64,000 bases of DNA from JAJDXW01 sp965243335 (GCA_965243335.1 OZ251545.1:1488001-1552000), one strand, 5' to 3'. Positions 45,507-54,608 are shown, counted from the first letter of the stretch. The notes: generated by a model not told the origin, from the letters alone. Program-made: numbers and translations.

Positions 45507-46504
45507 GGCGCGAACGCCTCCAGGATCTCGTCGTAGTTGCGGCTGAGCGGGATCAGCACGAGCTGGTCCAGGCCCTCGCGCCGCCAGCGCTCCGCGCTCG
45601 CGACGCACTCCTCGGGCGCGCCGTGGGCGATGAGGTCGTCCACCAGAGAGTCGTCGACCAGCGCCATCGCCTCCTCGACCCCGCCCGGGCGGGGCGGCCA
45701 CCCGCCCATCACCGCCTGGATCTCGGCGAGCCCGTCGGCCGGGTAGTCGAGGGCCTTCGCGAAGTGCGGCTGCTGCCCGAGGTACTGGGTGACGAGGCGC
45801 TTGGCGTCGAAGCGGGCCTTCTCCGGGTCGCGGTCCATGGAGACGTTGACGAGCTGGAGCTTCTCGAGGTCGTCGAGGCTCCGGCCCGCGCGCCGGGCCC
45901 CCGCCGCCATGCGCTCGAGCGACCGCCTCGTGTAGGAGGGGGGCAGGATGCCGTTGATGAGCGCCCCGTCCGCGACCTCGCCGGCCAGCTCCATCATCCG
46001 GGGGCCGGTCGGCCCGAGGTAGATCCCGACGTCCGGAGGGACCCGCGGGTCGCCGTGGCCGAGGTCGAGGGTGAGGTCCCGCACCTGCACGAACTCGCCC
46101 TCGAACGTGACTCCTTCCTCCAGCGCGAGCAGCCGCCGCAGCACGCCGACGTACTCCCGCATCTGGGCGACGGGGCGGGCGCGCTCGATCCCCTGCTTCC
46201 AGGCGAGCGGGTCCCAATACGCGCCGAGCCCCGCTTCGATCCGCCCCGGCGCGAGGTTCGAGAGGGTCGCGAAGCTCATCGCCATGAGGGCGGGGCCGCG
46301 GGTCCAGGAGTTGACGATCCCGGTCCCGAGGCGGATGCGGCGGGTGGTCGCGGCCATCGCCCCGAGGACCGAGAACGCGTCGCGCGCGAGCCGGGTCTCG
46401 GTCACCCAGAGCGAGTCGTAGCCGAGCGCCTCGGCCTTCTGCGCGAGGCGGACCTGCTCCGCGACACGGGGCCGGTCCAGGAAGCCGAAGCCGATGGGGT
46501 TCAT
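45503..46504 (-). CDS. LLM-class flavin-dependent oxidoreductase (2)
   Basis: 333 residues. Luciferase-like TIM barrel: GFGFLDRPRVAEQVRLAQKA, ALGYDSLWVTETRLARDAFS, RIRLGTGIVNSWTRGPALMA and DVGIYLGPTGPRMMELAGEV. It is the upstream, translationally coupled partner of the carbamoylase-type gene, which suggests both act in one pathway that opens and cleaves a nitrogen heterocycle or amide. It is similar in design to the divergent gene at 46826, so the two may be related by duplication. Confidence 0.85.
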   Translation of the reverse strand: MNPIGFGFLDRPRVAEQVRLAQKAEALGYDSLWVTETRLARDAFSVLGAMAATTRRIRLGTGIVNSWTRGPALMAMSFATLSNLAPGRIEAGLGAYWDPLAWKQGIERARPVAQMREYVGVLRRLLALEEGVTFEGEFVQVRDLTLDLGHGDPRVPPDVGIYLGPTGPRMMELAGEVADGALINGILPPSYTRRSLERMAAGARRAGRSLDDLEKLQLVNVSMDRDPEKARFDAKRLVTQYLGQQPHFAKALDYPADGLAEIQAVMGGWPPRPGGVEEAMALVDDSLVDDLIAHGAPEECVASAERWRREGLDQLVLIPLSRNYDEILEAFAP

Positions 46505-46825
46505 GCAGGGGCGGGGGCGCGGGCGGGGAACACGGCCGGACTATACTCCAACGCCGGGCGGCCCCCGGCCGGCCGGGGAACGGGCAACGCCGTTCTCCGT
46601 TCGCCATGAGGGCCGAGCAGGGCGGTCGCGCCCGGTCGCCCCCGCCGCGGCGGCCCGAGCGCGGGGCGGGGCTCCGCAAGGCGGGGCGGAGGGCCGGGTT
46701 GCGCGGGCTGACGCCCGGGCCTCCGGGCTCGGGGCCTCCGGCGCGGGCGGGGCGGCGGCGGCCCCCGGCCGGTCGATGCCGCCGGCCTGCCCACCCCACC
46801 GGGCGGGAAGGAGGGACGAGGAGCA

Positions 46826-47818
46826 GTGTCGAGGATCGGGGTCGCGTTCTCCGGCGGGCTCACCGCATCGGAGATCGTCGGGTGCGCGGAGCGGGCCGAA
46901 GCGCTCGGCTACGAATCCGTGTGGGTCGCGGAGGGGCACGGCGGGGACCAGTTCGCGATCCTCGCGGCCTGCGCCCTCCGCACCCGCCGCGTCCGGCTCG
47001 GGACCGCCATCAGCAGCGTGTTCGTCCGCACCGCCCCCACCATCGCGATGTCGGCCGCGACCGTGGACGAGCTGTCGGGCGGGCGGTTCGTCCTCGGGCT
47101 CGGGTCGAGCCACCGGGTCCAGGTCGGGCCGGAGCACGGGGTCGAGTACGCGCGGCCGATCGAGCGGGTGCGGGACACGGTCGCGATCGTCCGCACCCTG
47201 CTCCGCGAAGGGGAGGTCCGCCACGCGGGGGAGACGGTCCGGATCGAAGGCTTCAAGCTCTGGTTCCGGCCCCTCCGCAGGGAGCCGCCCATCTACCTCT
47301 CCGCCCTGTTCCCGAAGATGCTGGAGGTCTGCGGCGAGATCGCGGACGGGGCGATCCTCACCCGGAGCACGCTCGCGACCGCGTCGGCGGCGCGCGCCCG
47401 CATGGCAGTCGGCGCCGCGCGGGCGGGCCGCGACCCGGCCGCCGCCGAAGTGGCCTCCCTCCTCCCCGCGAGCGTCGCCCCGGCCCGGGCGGCCGCGCTC
47501 GCCGCCGCCCGGCCCGGCCTCGCCTTCTACGCGGGCTTCTTCCCCCGCTACAACCGCCTGCTCGCCGAGAGCGGCTTTCCCGGCGAGGCGGCCGCGATCG
47601 CCAAGGCGTGGGCCGCCGGCGACCCGGCGGGGGCCGCGCGGGCGGTGAGCGACGAGCTGATCGCCGCGACGGGCATCGCCGGTACTCCCGAGGATTGCCG
47701 CGAGCGGCTCGACGCGTATCGCGGGGCGGGCCTCGACCTTCCCATCATCAGCCCCTTCGCCCGCGGCCCCGACGCGAAGGAGCGCTTCCTCGCCGCCATC
47801 GAGGCGTGCGCCCCGTGA
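46826..47818 (+). CDS. LLM-class flavin-dependent oxidoreductase (3)
   Basis: 330 residues, GTG start with GACGAGGAGCA upstream. Luciferase-like fold: IGVAFSGGLTASEIVGCAER, ALGYESVWVAEGHGGDQFAI, RVRLGTAISSVFVRTAPTIA, GGRFVLGLGSSHRVQVGPEH and the loop GFKLWFRPLRREPPIYLSAL. Transcribed away from LLM gene 2 (321 bp between them), with an Old Yellow Enzyme gene downstream. The substrate is unknown. Confidence 0.85.
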   Translation: MSRIGVAFSGGLTASEIVGCAERAEALGYESVWVAEGHGGDQFAILAACALRTRRVRLGTAISSVFVRTAPTIAMSAATVDELSGGRFVLGLGSSHRVQVGPEHGVEYARPIERVRDTVAIVRTLLREGEVRHAGETVRIEGFKLWFRPLRREPPIYLSALFPKMLEVCGEIADGAILTRSTLATASAARARMAVGAARAGRDPAAAEVASLLPASVAPARAAALAAARPGLAFYAGFFPRYNRLLAESGFPGEAAAIAKAWAAGDPAGAARAVSDELIAATGIAGTPEDCRERLDAYRGAGLDLPIISPFARGPDAKERFLAAIEACAP

Positions 47819-47849
47819 AGGGGGCGCCAACGACCGCGCCCCTGCGCGA

Positions 47850-47985
47850 GGGTGTCCCCGAACCGGCCGGACGCCGGCCCGGCTTCCGGGCCCGGACCTG
47901 CCCTCGAACCCGCCTCGGAACCCGCCCCCAGACCCGCCCCGGAACCTGCCGCCCCCGCCCGGGAAACGGCTTCCGCCCCCGAACC
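47850..47985. repeat. degenerate CCCGGACCTG/GAACCCGCC-type repeats
   Basis: The spacer before the Old Yellow Enzyme gene consists of imperfect 10-13-bp units; one frame would read Pro/Glu/Ala repeats (PALEPASEPAPRPAPEP). There is no clear start or SD for a small gene, so it is listed as repeat DNA. Confidence 0.5.
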
Positions 47986-48098
47986 GTTCGATCGAACGGT
48001 CGTCCTTCCGATCTCTCCCCCGATCCCGCCTCCGGCCGTTCGGCGCCGCCGCCGAAGCCGTCCGCCTCGCCCGCCCGTGCCGGAAGGGGGGCCGCCCG

Positions 48099-49265
48099 AT
48101 GACCGGGGCGCCGCGTCCGAAGCCGGCGCTCTTCTCGCCCTTCGAGCTTCGCGGGGTCCGCTTCCCCAACCGGGTCGTGGTCTCGCCCATGCAGATGTAC
48201 CTCGCCGAGGGCGGGACGGCGAACGACTGGCACTTCCAGCACCTCGCGAAGTACGCGGCGGCGCGGGCCGGCTGCGTCTTCACCGAGGTGCTCTGCGTCG
48301 AGCCGCGCGGGCGGAACACCCACTGGGACCTAGGGATCTGGAGCGACGACCACATCCCGCCGCTCGCCCGGATCCGCGCGTTCGTGGAGTCCTGCGGCGC
48401 GGTCCCCGCGGCCCAGATTGGGCATTGCGGCGGCAAGGCGTCGCGCCAGCGCCCCTTCGACGGGCACGGCCCGCTCGGCGAGGAGGACGCGGCCCGGGGC
48501 GAGCCCCCGTGGACCCCGGTGGGGCCCATCGCGGAGCCGTCCGCGCCCGGCTACCACCTGCCGCACGCGCTCACCGCGGCGGAGATCGCGGACGTCGTGG
48601 ACGCCTTCGCGGCCGGCGCGCGCCGCGTGGTCCGGGCGGGGTTCCGCTTCCTCGAGGTGCACGCCGCGCACGGCTACCTCATCCACTCCTTCTACTCCCC
48701 GATCGGCAACCGGCGCACGGACCGCTACGGGGGCGACCGGCGCGGGCGGATGCGGCTCGCGCTCGAGGTCGCGGAGGCGGTGCGCGGGGAGTGGCCGGAG
48801 GATCGGCCCCTCTCGTTCCGCCTCTCGTGCGTGGACGGGATCGAGGGCGGCTGGACGATGGAGGACACCGTCGCCCTCGCGCGCGAGCTGGCGCACCGCG
48901 GGGTGGACACCATCGACTGCTCCTCGCGCGGGGTCCGCGGGGCCACCTCGCTCGCCAACCTGGAGGCGGCCCGCCGGCCGGCCCGCGCCGGCTACCAGGT
49001 CCCCTACGCGGAGGAGCTGCGCCGCCGGACCGGCATCCCGACGATGGCGGTGGGCCTCATCCTCACCCCGCGCCAGGCGGAGCGGATCGTCGCGGAGGGG
49101 CGGGCGGACCTCGTGCTGCTCGCGCGCGAGGCCCTCTACGACCCGCACTGGGTCCTGCGCGCGGCCCGCGAGCTCGACCCGGACGCGGGCTGGGACCACT
49201 GGCCGCCCTCGTGGGGCTGGTGGCTCGCGCAGCGCGAGCGCACCGGCGTCGAATTCGACGACTGA
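48099..49265 (+). CDS. NADH:flavin oxidoreductase, Old Yellow Enzyme family
   Basis: 388 residues; ATG in GGGGGCCGCCCGATG. FMN TIM barrel of the YqjM/OYE type: LFSPFELRGVRFPNRVVVSP followed by MQMYLAEGG, AAQIGHCGGKASRQRPF, FLEVHAAHGYLIHSFYSP and GVDTIDCSSRGVRGATSLAN. The H-x-A-H-G-Y-L motif and the RYGG segment are conserved. Reduces an activated C=C bond with NAD(P)H. Follows the LLM gene on the same strand after a repetitive spacer. Confidence 0.9.
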   Translation: MTGAPRPKPALFSPFELRGVRFPNRVVVSPMQMYLAEGGTANDWHFQHLAKYAAARAGCVFTEVLCVEPRGRNTHWDLGIWSDDHIPPLARIRAFVESCGAVPAAQIGHCGGKASRQRPFDGHGPLGEEDAARGEPPWTPVGPIAEPSAPGYHLPHALTAAEIADVVDAFAAGARRVVRAGFRFLEVHAAHGYLIHSFYSPIGNRRTDRYGGDRRGRMRLALEVAEAVRGEWPEDRPLSFRLSCVDGIEGGWTMEDTVALARELAHRGVDTIDCSSRGVRGATSLANLEAARRPARAGYQVPYAEELRRRTGIPTMAVGLILTPRQAERIVAEGRADLVLLAREALYDPHWVLRAARELDPDAGWDHWPPSWGWWLAQRERTGVEFDD

Positions 49266-49269
49266 ACCA

Positions 49270-49301
49270 GCGGCCGGGCGGGCGTCGCCCGCACCGGCCG
49301 C
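49270..49301. terminator. hairpin between convergent genes
   Basis: GCGGCCGGGCGGGCG pairs with CGCCCGC(A)CCGGCCGC, a 15-bp stem with one bulge and a 1-nt loop, exactly between the convergent stops of the Old Yellow Enzyme and MetE-like genes. No T-run, so it is a bidirectional terminator candidate only. Confidence 0.5.
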
Positions 49302-49309
49302 GCGCCGGG

Positions 49310-50443
49310 CTACAGCCGGGCGGAGGCGATGGCGGCGCCTTCGGCGAGCGCCGCGAGCTTCACGTAGGCGATGTCCGGGTCCACCGACCCGAAGCCCGCG
49401 AAGGTCCCGAAGCCGCAGTCGGTCCCTGCGACGACCCGCTCCGGCCCCACGATCCGGGTGAACTGCTCGATCCGCTGCGCCACCAGCTCCGGGTGCTCGA
49501 CGAAGTTGTTCGTCGAGTCGATGACCCCGGGCACGAGCGCCATGCCGTCGGGGATCTCGCGGCGGCGGTCGCGGAACACGGTCCATTCGTGGGCATGGCG
49601 CGGGTTGGCGTTCTCGAACAGGATGCTGCCGGCCCGGATCGACATGAGGGCGGAGAAGACGTGCTCCAGCCCGATGTCGCACACGTGCGGCCCCTCGTAG
49701 TTTCCCCAGCAGACGTGGGCCCGCACCCGCGCCGGGTCCGCGTCCCGGAGCGCGTGGTTCAGGACCTCCACGTTCACGGCCGCGATCTTCACGAACTCTT
49801 CGTCGGAGAGGTCGCCGAAGACCGCGTGGCGGGACAGGCCGAGGTCCGGGCAGTCGATCTGGAGATCGAGCCCGGACGCGAGGATCGCGTCGTACTCGTG
49901 CTTCATCGCGTCGGCGAGGGCTTCGAGGTAGGCATCGCGCGAGGGGTACCAGGCGTTCGGCAGGAACTGCGCGATGACCCCGGGGGACGCGGCGTTCATG
50001 AACCCGCGCTCCGCCCCGTGTGCGGCCATCGCGGCCTCGAGGTTGGCGATGTCCGCCTCGAGGTCCGGGCCGCCCTTCGGGGCCACCGGCCCGGTGCAGC
50101 GCGGGCGGGCGAACTGCGGGGTGCCGCCTTCCCGGGCGATGCGCTCCATGTAGCTCGGGAAGAGCTTGAGGTCCCCGGGAACGTTGCGGTCGCTGTCGCC
50201 GGAGAAGCCGGTGTAGCGGTCCTTCACGTACGTCGAGTAGGAGATCTTGGAGGTCTCCCCGTCGGAGACCACGTCGATGCCCGCCTCGACCTGCCGGCGC
50301 ACCGTCTCGGCGCATTCCTCGGCCATGCAGGCCGCGAACCCGGCCGGGTCGTAAGGGTCCCCGCGGTCGCGCGCGAAGAGGAAGTCGACGGTCCGCTGGC
50401 TTCGGGGCAGCGAGCCGACGTGGGTGGTGGCGATGCGGGTCAT
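49310..50443 (-). CDS. cobalamin-independent methionine synthase C-terminal-domain-like methyltransferase
   Basis: 377 residues, half the length of MetE: only the catalytic barrel. ATG at 50443 behind AGGAG. Features: ATTHVGSLPRSQ, GIDVVSDGETSKISYSTYVK, HVCWGNYEGPHVCDIGLE (H-x-C zinc ligands) and VAGTDCGFGTF (second Cys). Such stand-alone paralogues often act on non-methionine thiols or in xenobiotic demethylation. It probably forms a unit with the upstream bicupin gene (55 bp) and the SnoaL-like gene. Confidence 0.88.
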   Translation of the reverse strand: MTRIATTHVGSLPRSQRTVDFLFARDRGDPYDPAGFAACMAEECAETVRRQVEAGIDVVSDGETSKISYSTYVKDRYTGFSGDSDRNVPGDLKLFPSYMERIAREGGTPQFARPRCTGPVAPKGGPDLEADIANLEAAMAAHGAERGFMNAASPGVIAQFLPNAWYPSRDAYLEALADAMKHEYDAILASGLDLQIDCPDLGLSRHAVFGDLSDEEFVKIAAVNVEVLNHALRDADPARVRAHVCWGNYEGPHVCDIGLEHVFSALMSIRAGSILFENANPRHAHEWTVFRDRRREIPDGMALVPGVIDSTNNFVEHPELVAQRIEQFTRIVGPERVVAGTDCGFGTFAGFGSVDPDIAYVKLAALAEGAAIASARL

Positions 50444-50498
50444 GCGGGTCTCCTGGGGGTCATGCGGGTTCCCGGCGGTTGCACGGGCTCGCCGGCGG

Positions 50499-51479
50499 TC
50501 ATCGGGGTCGTGGCCCCCCGGTGGTCGGGCCGTCCGGGTCGTCGGTGTCGCGGACGCGAAAGAGGGCGGCCTCGCCGCTCATGGCCGGCGCGAGGCGGCG
50601 GGACAGCCCCGGCGGCACGACGCAGGTGTCGCCGGGGGCGAGGACCGTCTCCCCGCCGTCGAAGGCGAGGCGCCAGTGGCCGCGGTGGACCATGAGCACC
50701 TCGTGGCGGGCGGCGGCGCAGGGCTCGGGCGGGAGCGAGCCCCGGCCGAGGAAGTCGACCTCGAAGCCCGGCCGGTCGAGGATGAGGGCGCCCGCCGCGC
50801 CGATGACCGCCGCGGGGCGCTTCGCGGCGAGGGCGGCCATGTCCCGGTACCGGGCCACGAAGCGGGGAACGACCTCCTCGACAGGGGTCTCGGGAAAGGC
50901 CGCGAGCTCTTCCTCGGTGAGAAGGGGCATCGGCGCGACCCCCTCGGGAAGCCTCTCGCCCTTCGCCGTATCGTAGAGGCGACCGGTCTCGGCGAGGACG
51001 AGGCCGTGGCCCCGCGCCTCCTCGATGACCTGGGGCGCCCAGACCACGCCGCCGCCCGCGTCGTCGCCGCCGATGAGGGCCATGATGAGCCCGTAGTCGG
51101 TCCCGACGTTCTCGAAGCCGCGGAAGAGGCCGGTCGGGATGTCGAAGAGGTCTCCTTCCTCCAGGACCACCTCGCCGGCCGTCCCCCAGCGCCCCCAGAA
51201 GAACCGCCAGCGGCCCCGGTGCACGAAGAAGACCTCCGCGGTGCGGTGCGAATGCAGGGAGTTGCGGCAGTGCGGGGGCTGGCCGGCGGCTCCGACGTGG
51301 AAGCCCGGCGTCTCCCGCAGGTGGACGTGCTGGTCCGCGCTCTCCGATACCCCGGCCCCGATGATGCTGAAGTTCTCCTTGCGGTCCGACCCCGGCGTAT
51401 GGGTGTCGATGAACGCGGTCCGGCACGGCTTCAGCGCGCCGTAGCGGACGATGCGGGCTTCCATCTGCTCGGGGGTCAT
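50499..51479 (-). CDS. bicupin domain protein
   Basis: 326 residues. Two cupin barrels: the first has HCRNSLHSHRTAEVFFVHRG (metal-binding His cluster) with GDLFDIPTGLFRGFEN near residues 68-125; the second has ARHEVLMVHRGHWRLAFDGG with LAPGDTCVVPPGLSR near 260-305 and fewer histidines. An acidic linker lies between them. It could be a dioxygenase-like or sensor protein. Same strand and short gaps link it to the MetE-like and SnoaL-like genes. Confidence 0.8.
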   Translation of the reverse strand: MTPEQMEARIVRYGALKPCRTAFIDTHTPGSDRKENFSIIGAGVSESADQHVHLRETPGFHVGAAGQPPHCRNSLHSHRTAEVFFVHRGRWRFFWGRWGTAGEVVLEEGDLFDIPTGLFRGFENVGTDYGLIMALIGGDDAGGGVVWAPQVIEEARGHGLVLAETGRLYDTAKGERLPEGVAPMPLLTEEELAAFPETPVEEVVPRFVARYRDMAALAAKRPAAVIGAAGALILDRPGFEVDFLGRGSLPPEPCAAARHEVLMVHRGHWRLAFDGGETVLAPGDTCVVPPGLSRRLAPAMSGEAALFRVRDTDDPDGPTTGGPRPR

Positions 51480-51581
51480 CGCTTCGTCTCGGGCTCGGGG
51501 GTCGTCGTTCTCGCGGCCGTCGGAGGGCAGGACAGGGCGGGTCGCCAGGTCCGGTCGCCGGCCCGGTCCTGGTCTTCTTCG

Positions 51582-52550
51582 CTATCCGGTGTGCATCAGG
51601 ATCTGCTTCCAGATCGCGGTCTCGTCGTAGAGCGCCCACTCGCGCCGGAGCCCCCGCGGGCCGAATTCGGCGTGGCTCAAGCCGAGCACGTAGACCTCCG
51701 CGCCGGTCGGCTCGCCGAAGGCGCCGAACCCGTCATGCCGTCCTTGGAGGCTCCAGCGAAGGGCCGCGCGGGGGGCCGTCCCGGGGTCGTCGCGGCCGAT
51801 GGCGTGGTGGACCTGGAACGCCGCCGACGGGAAGGCGGAGCGAAGGGCGGTCCAGAAGCGCTCCGCCGCCGCCCATCCGTGCCCGGTGACGCCCCCCGGC
51901 ATCTCGATCTGCGCCGCCCGGTCGTAGTGCTCCCGGACCGCGCCGAGGTCGGCGTCCATGATGCGGGTCAGCAGGTCCGCGCAGGCCGCGCCCCGGGGGT
52001 GGGCGTTCCCGGCCCCGCGGTAGCGGGCCGCGGGGTCCGTCGCCGGGGTGAGGGGCTTCACGCACGCGCCGGGGCCGCCCTCCGCCTCGATGCGGGCGGC
52101 GGCATGGCCCCGCGGGTCGAGGCCGAGCTGGCGCACGATGGCGCCCTGGTCGCGGACGAGCCATTCGTCGTAGATCACGTTGTCCTTCGCCGCGCAGTCG
52201 GCGATGGCGCGAAAGCGGAGCCTCCGGCCCGTCGCGCGCCCGTAGACCCCGTCCCCGGCATGGGTCGCGACGGAGAGGATGCGGTGGGAGGAGAGGAACC
52301 CCGCCTCGTCGTCGCCGCACCAGATCACGTCCTCGCCGAGGAGCTCGCGGTCGGGGAATTCCGCGAGGGTCGCGAGGGTCGCGGCGATGACCGCACGGTT
52401 GCCGACCACCACCGACGAGGGCGAGCGCACCGGGACGTCGGGCGCGTAGTAGCGGCGAAGGGCGGCGACCCCCCGGCCCTCCCAGACCTCCCGGGTCACC
52501 CCGAGGACGTATCCCGGCAGATCCTCGAACCTCGCGTCGAAGCCCTTCAT
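51582..52550 (-). CDS. SnoaL/NTF2-like protein, duplicated fold
   Basis: 322 residues from the ATG at 52550. Two NTF2-like halves are apparent: WEGRGVAALRRYYAPDVPVR with DEWLVRDQGAIVRQLGLDPR in the first, then IMDADLGAVREHYDRAAQIE with AAERFWTALRSAFPSAAFQV and DETAIWKQILMHTG in the second. SnoaL-type proteins are polyketide cyclases or hydratases, and many lack known substrates. First gene of the putative SnoaL-bicupin-MetE unit. Confidence 0.75.
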   Translation of the reverse strand: MKGFDARFEDLPGYVLGVTREVWEGRGVAALRRYYAPDVPVRSPSSVVVGNRAVIAATLATLAEFPDRELLGEDVIWCGDDEAGFLSSHRILSVATHAGDGVYGRATGRRLRFRAIADCAAKDNVIYDEWLVRDQGAIVRQLGLDPRGHAAARIEAEGGPGACVKPLTPATDPAARYRGAGNAHPRGAACADLLTRIMDADLGAVREHYDRAAQIEMPGGVTGHGWAAAERFWTALRSAFPSAAFQVHHAIGRDDPGTAPRAALRWSLQGRHDGFGAFGEPTGAEVYVLGLSHAEFGPRGLRREWALYDETAIWKQILMHTG

Positions 52551-52671
52551 CCTTCCCTCGACGTTCCTCGCGCCGTCCGCCGGGCGGGGAGGGGCGCCCC
52601 GCGTCCTGCCGGCCCGGCCCGGCCTGGCCCGCCGCTCCCAAGCGGGTCTACCGACGATCATAGAGCAACCC

Positions 52672-52770
52672 CACAGGTGGACCTTAAGGGGCCGCCGGTG
52701 GATAGCTCGTCCCTACCCCCGCCGGCGGTGGGACGGCGGGGCCGACCCGACCCTTGAGGTCCGCCCTGTG
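52672..52770. repeat. 99-bp element bounded by 19-20-bp inverted repeats
   Basis: CACAGGTGGACCTTAAGGG at 52672 and CCCTTGAGGTCCGCCCTGTG at 52751 are near-perfect inverted repeats flanking G+C-rich sequence that itself contains GCCGCCGG/CCGCCGGC. It could be a miniature mobile element or a long hairpin. It lies in the 348-bp spacer between the SnoaL-like and deaminase genes, which has no gene. Confidence 0.55.
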
Positions 52771-52898
52771 AGAGCGGCGCGGGAGCGGGCGGGCGCATGG
52801 GTGAAGCCCGCAAAGGCCGCCGCCCGCTCCGGCGCCGCGGCGAGCATCGGGGGATGCCGGGAGGCGGGAGCGCGCTTATTGGCCCGGAAGGCGGCGGA

Positions 52899-53951
52899 TC
52901 AGCGCGGGTCCGAGGCTGCGGCGGCGGCCGCGTCGACCTCCGCGAGGCGCGCCGCCTTGGCGGAGGGGTCGAGCCAGGAGGCCTCGAACGAGTTGCGCGC
53001 GAGCTGCGCGAGGTCGCCCCGGTCGAGCCCGAGCGCCTCGGCGACGGCGACGTAGTTGGCGTTGACGTACCCGCCGAAGTAGGCGGGGTCGTCGGAGTTG
53101 ACGGTGACGAAGAGGCCGCGGTCGAGCATTCGCTTGAGCGGGTGTGCGGCGATGTCGTCCACGACCCGGAGCCGGACGTTGCTGAGCGGGCACACGGTGA
53201 GGGGAACGCGCCGGCGCGCGAGGTCGGCGGCGAGGGCGTCGTCCTCCAAGGCGGCGTTGCCGTGGTCGATCCGCACGACCCCGAGCAGGTCCAGCGCCTC
53301 GCGGACGTACTCCGGCGGGCCTTCCTCTCCCGCGTGGGCGACCGCGCGCAGGCCGGCGGCGCGGGCGCGGCGGAACGCCTCGCGGAACTTGCCGGGCGGG
53401 TGGCCGCGCTCCGAGGAGTCGAGCCCGACCCCGGCGATCCGGTCGCGGTGGTCCAGGGCCTCGTCGAGGGTGTCGAGGGCCGCCGCCTCGTCGAGGTGGC
53501 GGAGGAAGCACATGATGAGCCGCGAGGTGAGCCCGAATTGCGCCTCCGCTTCGTCGAGCGCGCGGCCGATGCCGTGCACCACGGTCGCGAACGGGACGCC
53601 GCGGGCGGTGTGGGTCTGGGGGTCGAAGAATATCTCGACGTGGCGCACGGACTCCGCATGGGCGCGGGCGAGGTAGGCCCAGGCGAGGTCGTGGAAGTCC
53701 CGCTCCTCGAGGAGCACGCTCGCCCCCGCGTAGTAGACGTCGAGGAAGTCCTGCAGGTTCGAGAAGGAGTAGGCCGCCCGCACCTCCTCGACGGAGGCGT
53801 AGGGCAGGGGCGCCCCGTTCCGCTCCGCGATGGCGAACATCAGCTCGGGCTCGAGCGCGCCCTCGATGTGAAGGTGTAGCTCCGCTTTGGGGAGGGCGGC
53901 GATGAAGCCGGCGAGGTCCGTTGCGGCTCGGGCGGGGCGGTTCTCGTTCAT
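52899..53951 (-). CDS. adenine deaminase-type member of the adenosine deaminase superfamily
   Basis: 350 residues, ATG at 53951. Zn ligands and catalytic residues are in place: ELHLHIEGALEPELMF (two His), VAHAGEEGPPEYVREA (His and catalytic Glu), IDHGN and VTVNSDDPAYFGGYVN (Asp pair). The substrate loop VGLDSSERGHPPGKFREAF (where adenosine deaminases have GLDLAG) and SDDPAYFGGY mark the adenine deaminase/Aah1-type branch. It converts adenine to hypoxanthine and ammonia for salvage or purine catabolism. Monocistronic, 37 bp upstream of the end of vapC. Confidence 0.88.
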   Translation of the reverse strand: MNENRPARAATDLAGFIAALPKAELHLHIEGALEPELMFAIAERNGAPLPYASVEEVRAAYSFSNLQDFLDVYYAGASVLLEERDFHDLAWAYLARAHAESVRHVEIFFDPQTHTARGVPFATVVHGIGRALDEAEAQFGLTSRLIMCFLRHLDEAAALDTLDEALDHRDRIAGVGLDSSERGHPPGKFREAFRRARAAGLRAVAHAGEEGPPEYVREALDLLGVVRIDHGNAALEDDALAADLARRRVPLTVCPLSNVRLRVVDDIAAHPLKRMLDRGLFVTVNSDDPAYFGGYVNANYVAVAEALGLDRGDLAQLARNSFEASWLDPSAKAARLAEVDAAAAAASDPR

Positions 53952-53988
53952 GTCTTCGACCTCGACTGGAGCGGAGGCCGGGCAGGCC

Positions 53989-54399
53989 TCAGCCGAAGAA
54001 GCTCTTCTCGGCGAGCGCGGGAACGACGGAGGCGATTCGTTCGAAGTCCCGGTCGTGGTGCAGCAGGATCAATCCGGACTCGATGGCGCACTGCGCGATC
54101 AGGCAGTCGGCGGCCGAGCGTAAGGTGACGCCGCGCCGCCGGCAATCGAGGTGGATCCGGGCGGCGGACGCATGGCTGGCGGCCAGGTCCTCGAACGAGT
54201 GGAGCCGTTGCCCGCCGAAGTAGCCTTGCAGCCGCTCGAAAGCCGCCGCGTCCCGCGCGCCCTGGAGAATCTCCATGTAGATGAGGTGCGTGATGCCGAC
54301 GGCGAGCGGGTTCGACAGCAGGTCCCGCAGGAACCCGACGTGCGGACGATCCCGGCCCCGGAGGAAGTCCACCCACACCGACGTGTCCACCAGGTACAC
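53989..54399 (-). CDS. vapC: VapC-type PIN-domain toxin
   Basis: 136 residues from a GTG at 54399, 5 bp after the antitoxin stop. PIN-domain acidic residues: VYLVDTSVWVDFLRGRD (Asp5), IYMEILQGARD (Glu), SAADCLIAQCAI (Asp) and HHDRDF (Asp), as in VapC RNases. It cleaves RNA (often tRNA or rRNA) unless held by VapB. Located next to the deaminase gene; both run on the minus strand. Confidence 0.88.
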   Translation of the reverse strand: MYLVDTSVWVDFLRGRDRPHVGFLRDLLSNPLAVGITHLIYMEILQGARDAAAFERLQGYFGGQRLHSFEDLAASHASAARIHLDCRRRGVTLRSAADCLIAQCAIESGLILLHHDRDFERIASVVPALAEKSFFG

Positions 54400-54404
54400 C
54401 GGTT

Positions 54405-54608
54405 TCAGACGCCCGTGACGCGAAGCTTCCTGTGATCGTACCCGGGGTCGAGGAGGTCCGAGCCTTCGAGCTCCCGCAGATCGAGACGCTTTCGATGGTT
54501 CACGAACTCGGTCAGCGCCTGGTGGATCAGCGCTCTCTTGGTCCTGATCCGGCTCAGCTCCTGCGCTTCCCGGACGAGCGCCGCGTCGAGCTCGACGTTG
54601 GTCCGCAT
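54405..54608 (-). CDS. vapB: VapB-type ribbon-helix-helix antitoxin
   Basis: 67 residues, ATG at 54608. The N-terminal MRTNVELDAALVREAQELSR fits the RHH fold of the VapB group, with the C-terminal part (RKRLDLRELEGSDLLDPGYD) able to occupy the toxin. First gene of the pair. Presumably represses its own operon; no operator was identified by eye. Confidence 0.85.
   Translation of the reverse strand: MRTNVELDAALVREAQELSRIRTKRALIHQALTEFVNHRKRLDLRELEGSDLLDPGYDHRKLRVTGV

Noticed and set aside
52899..53951. Adenosine deaminase proper
   Set aside because: The substrate loop VGLDSSERGHPPGKF and SDDPAYFGGY fit the adenine deaminase branch rather than the GLDLAG loop of adenosine deaminases.
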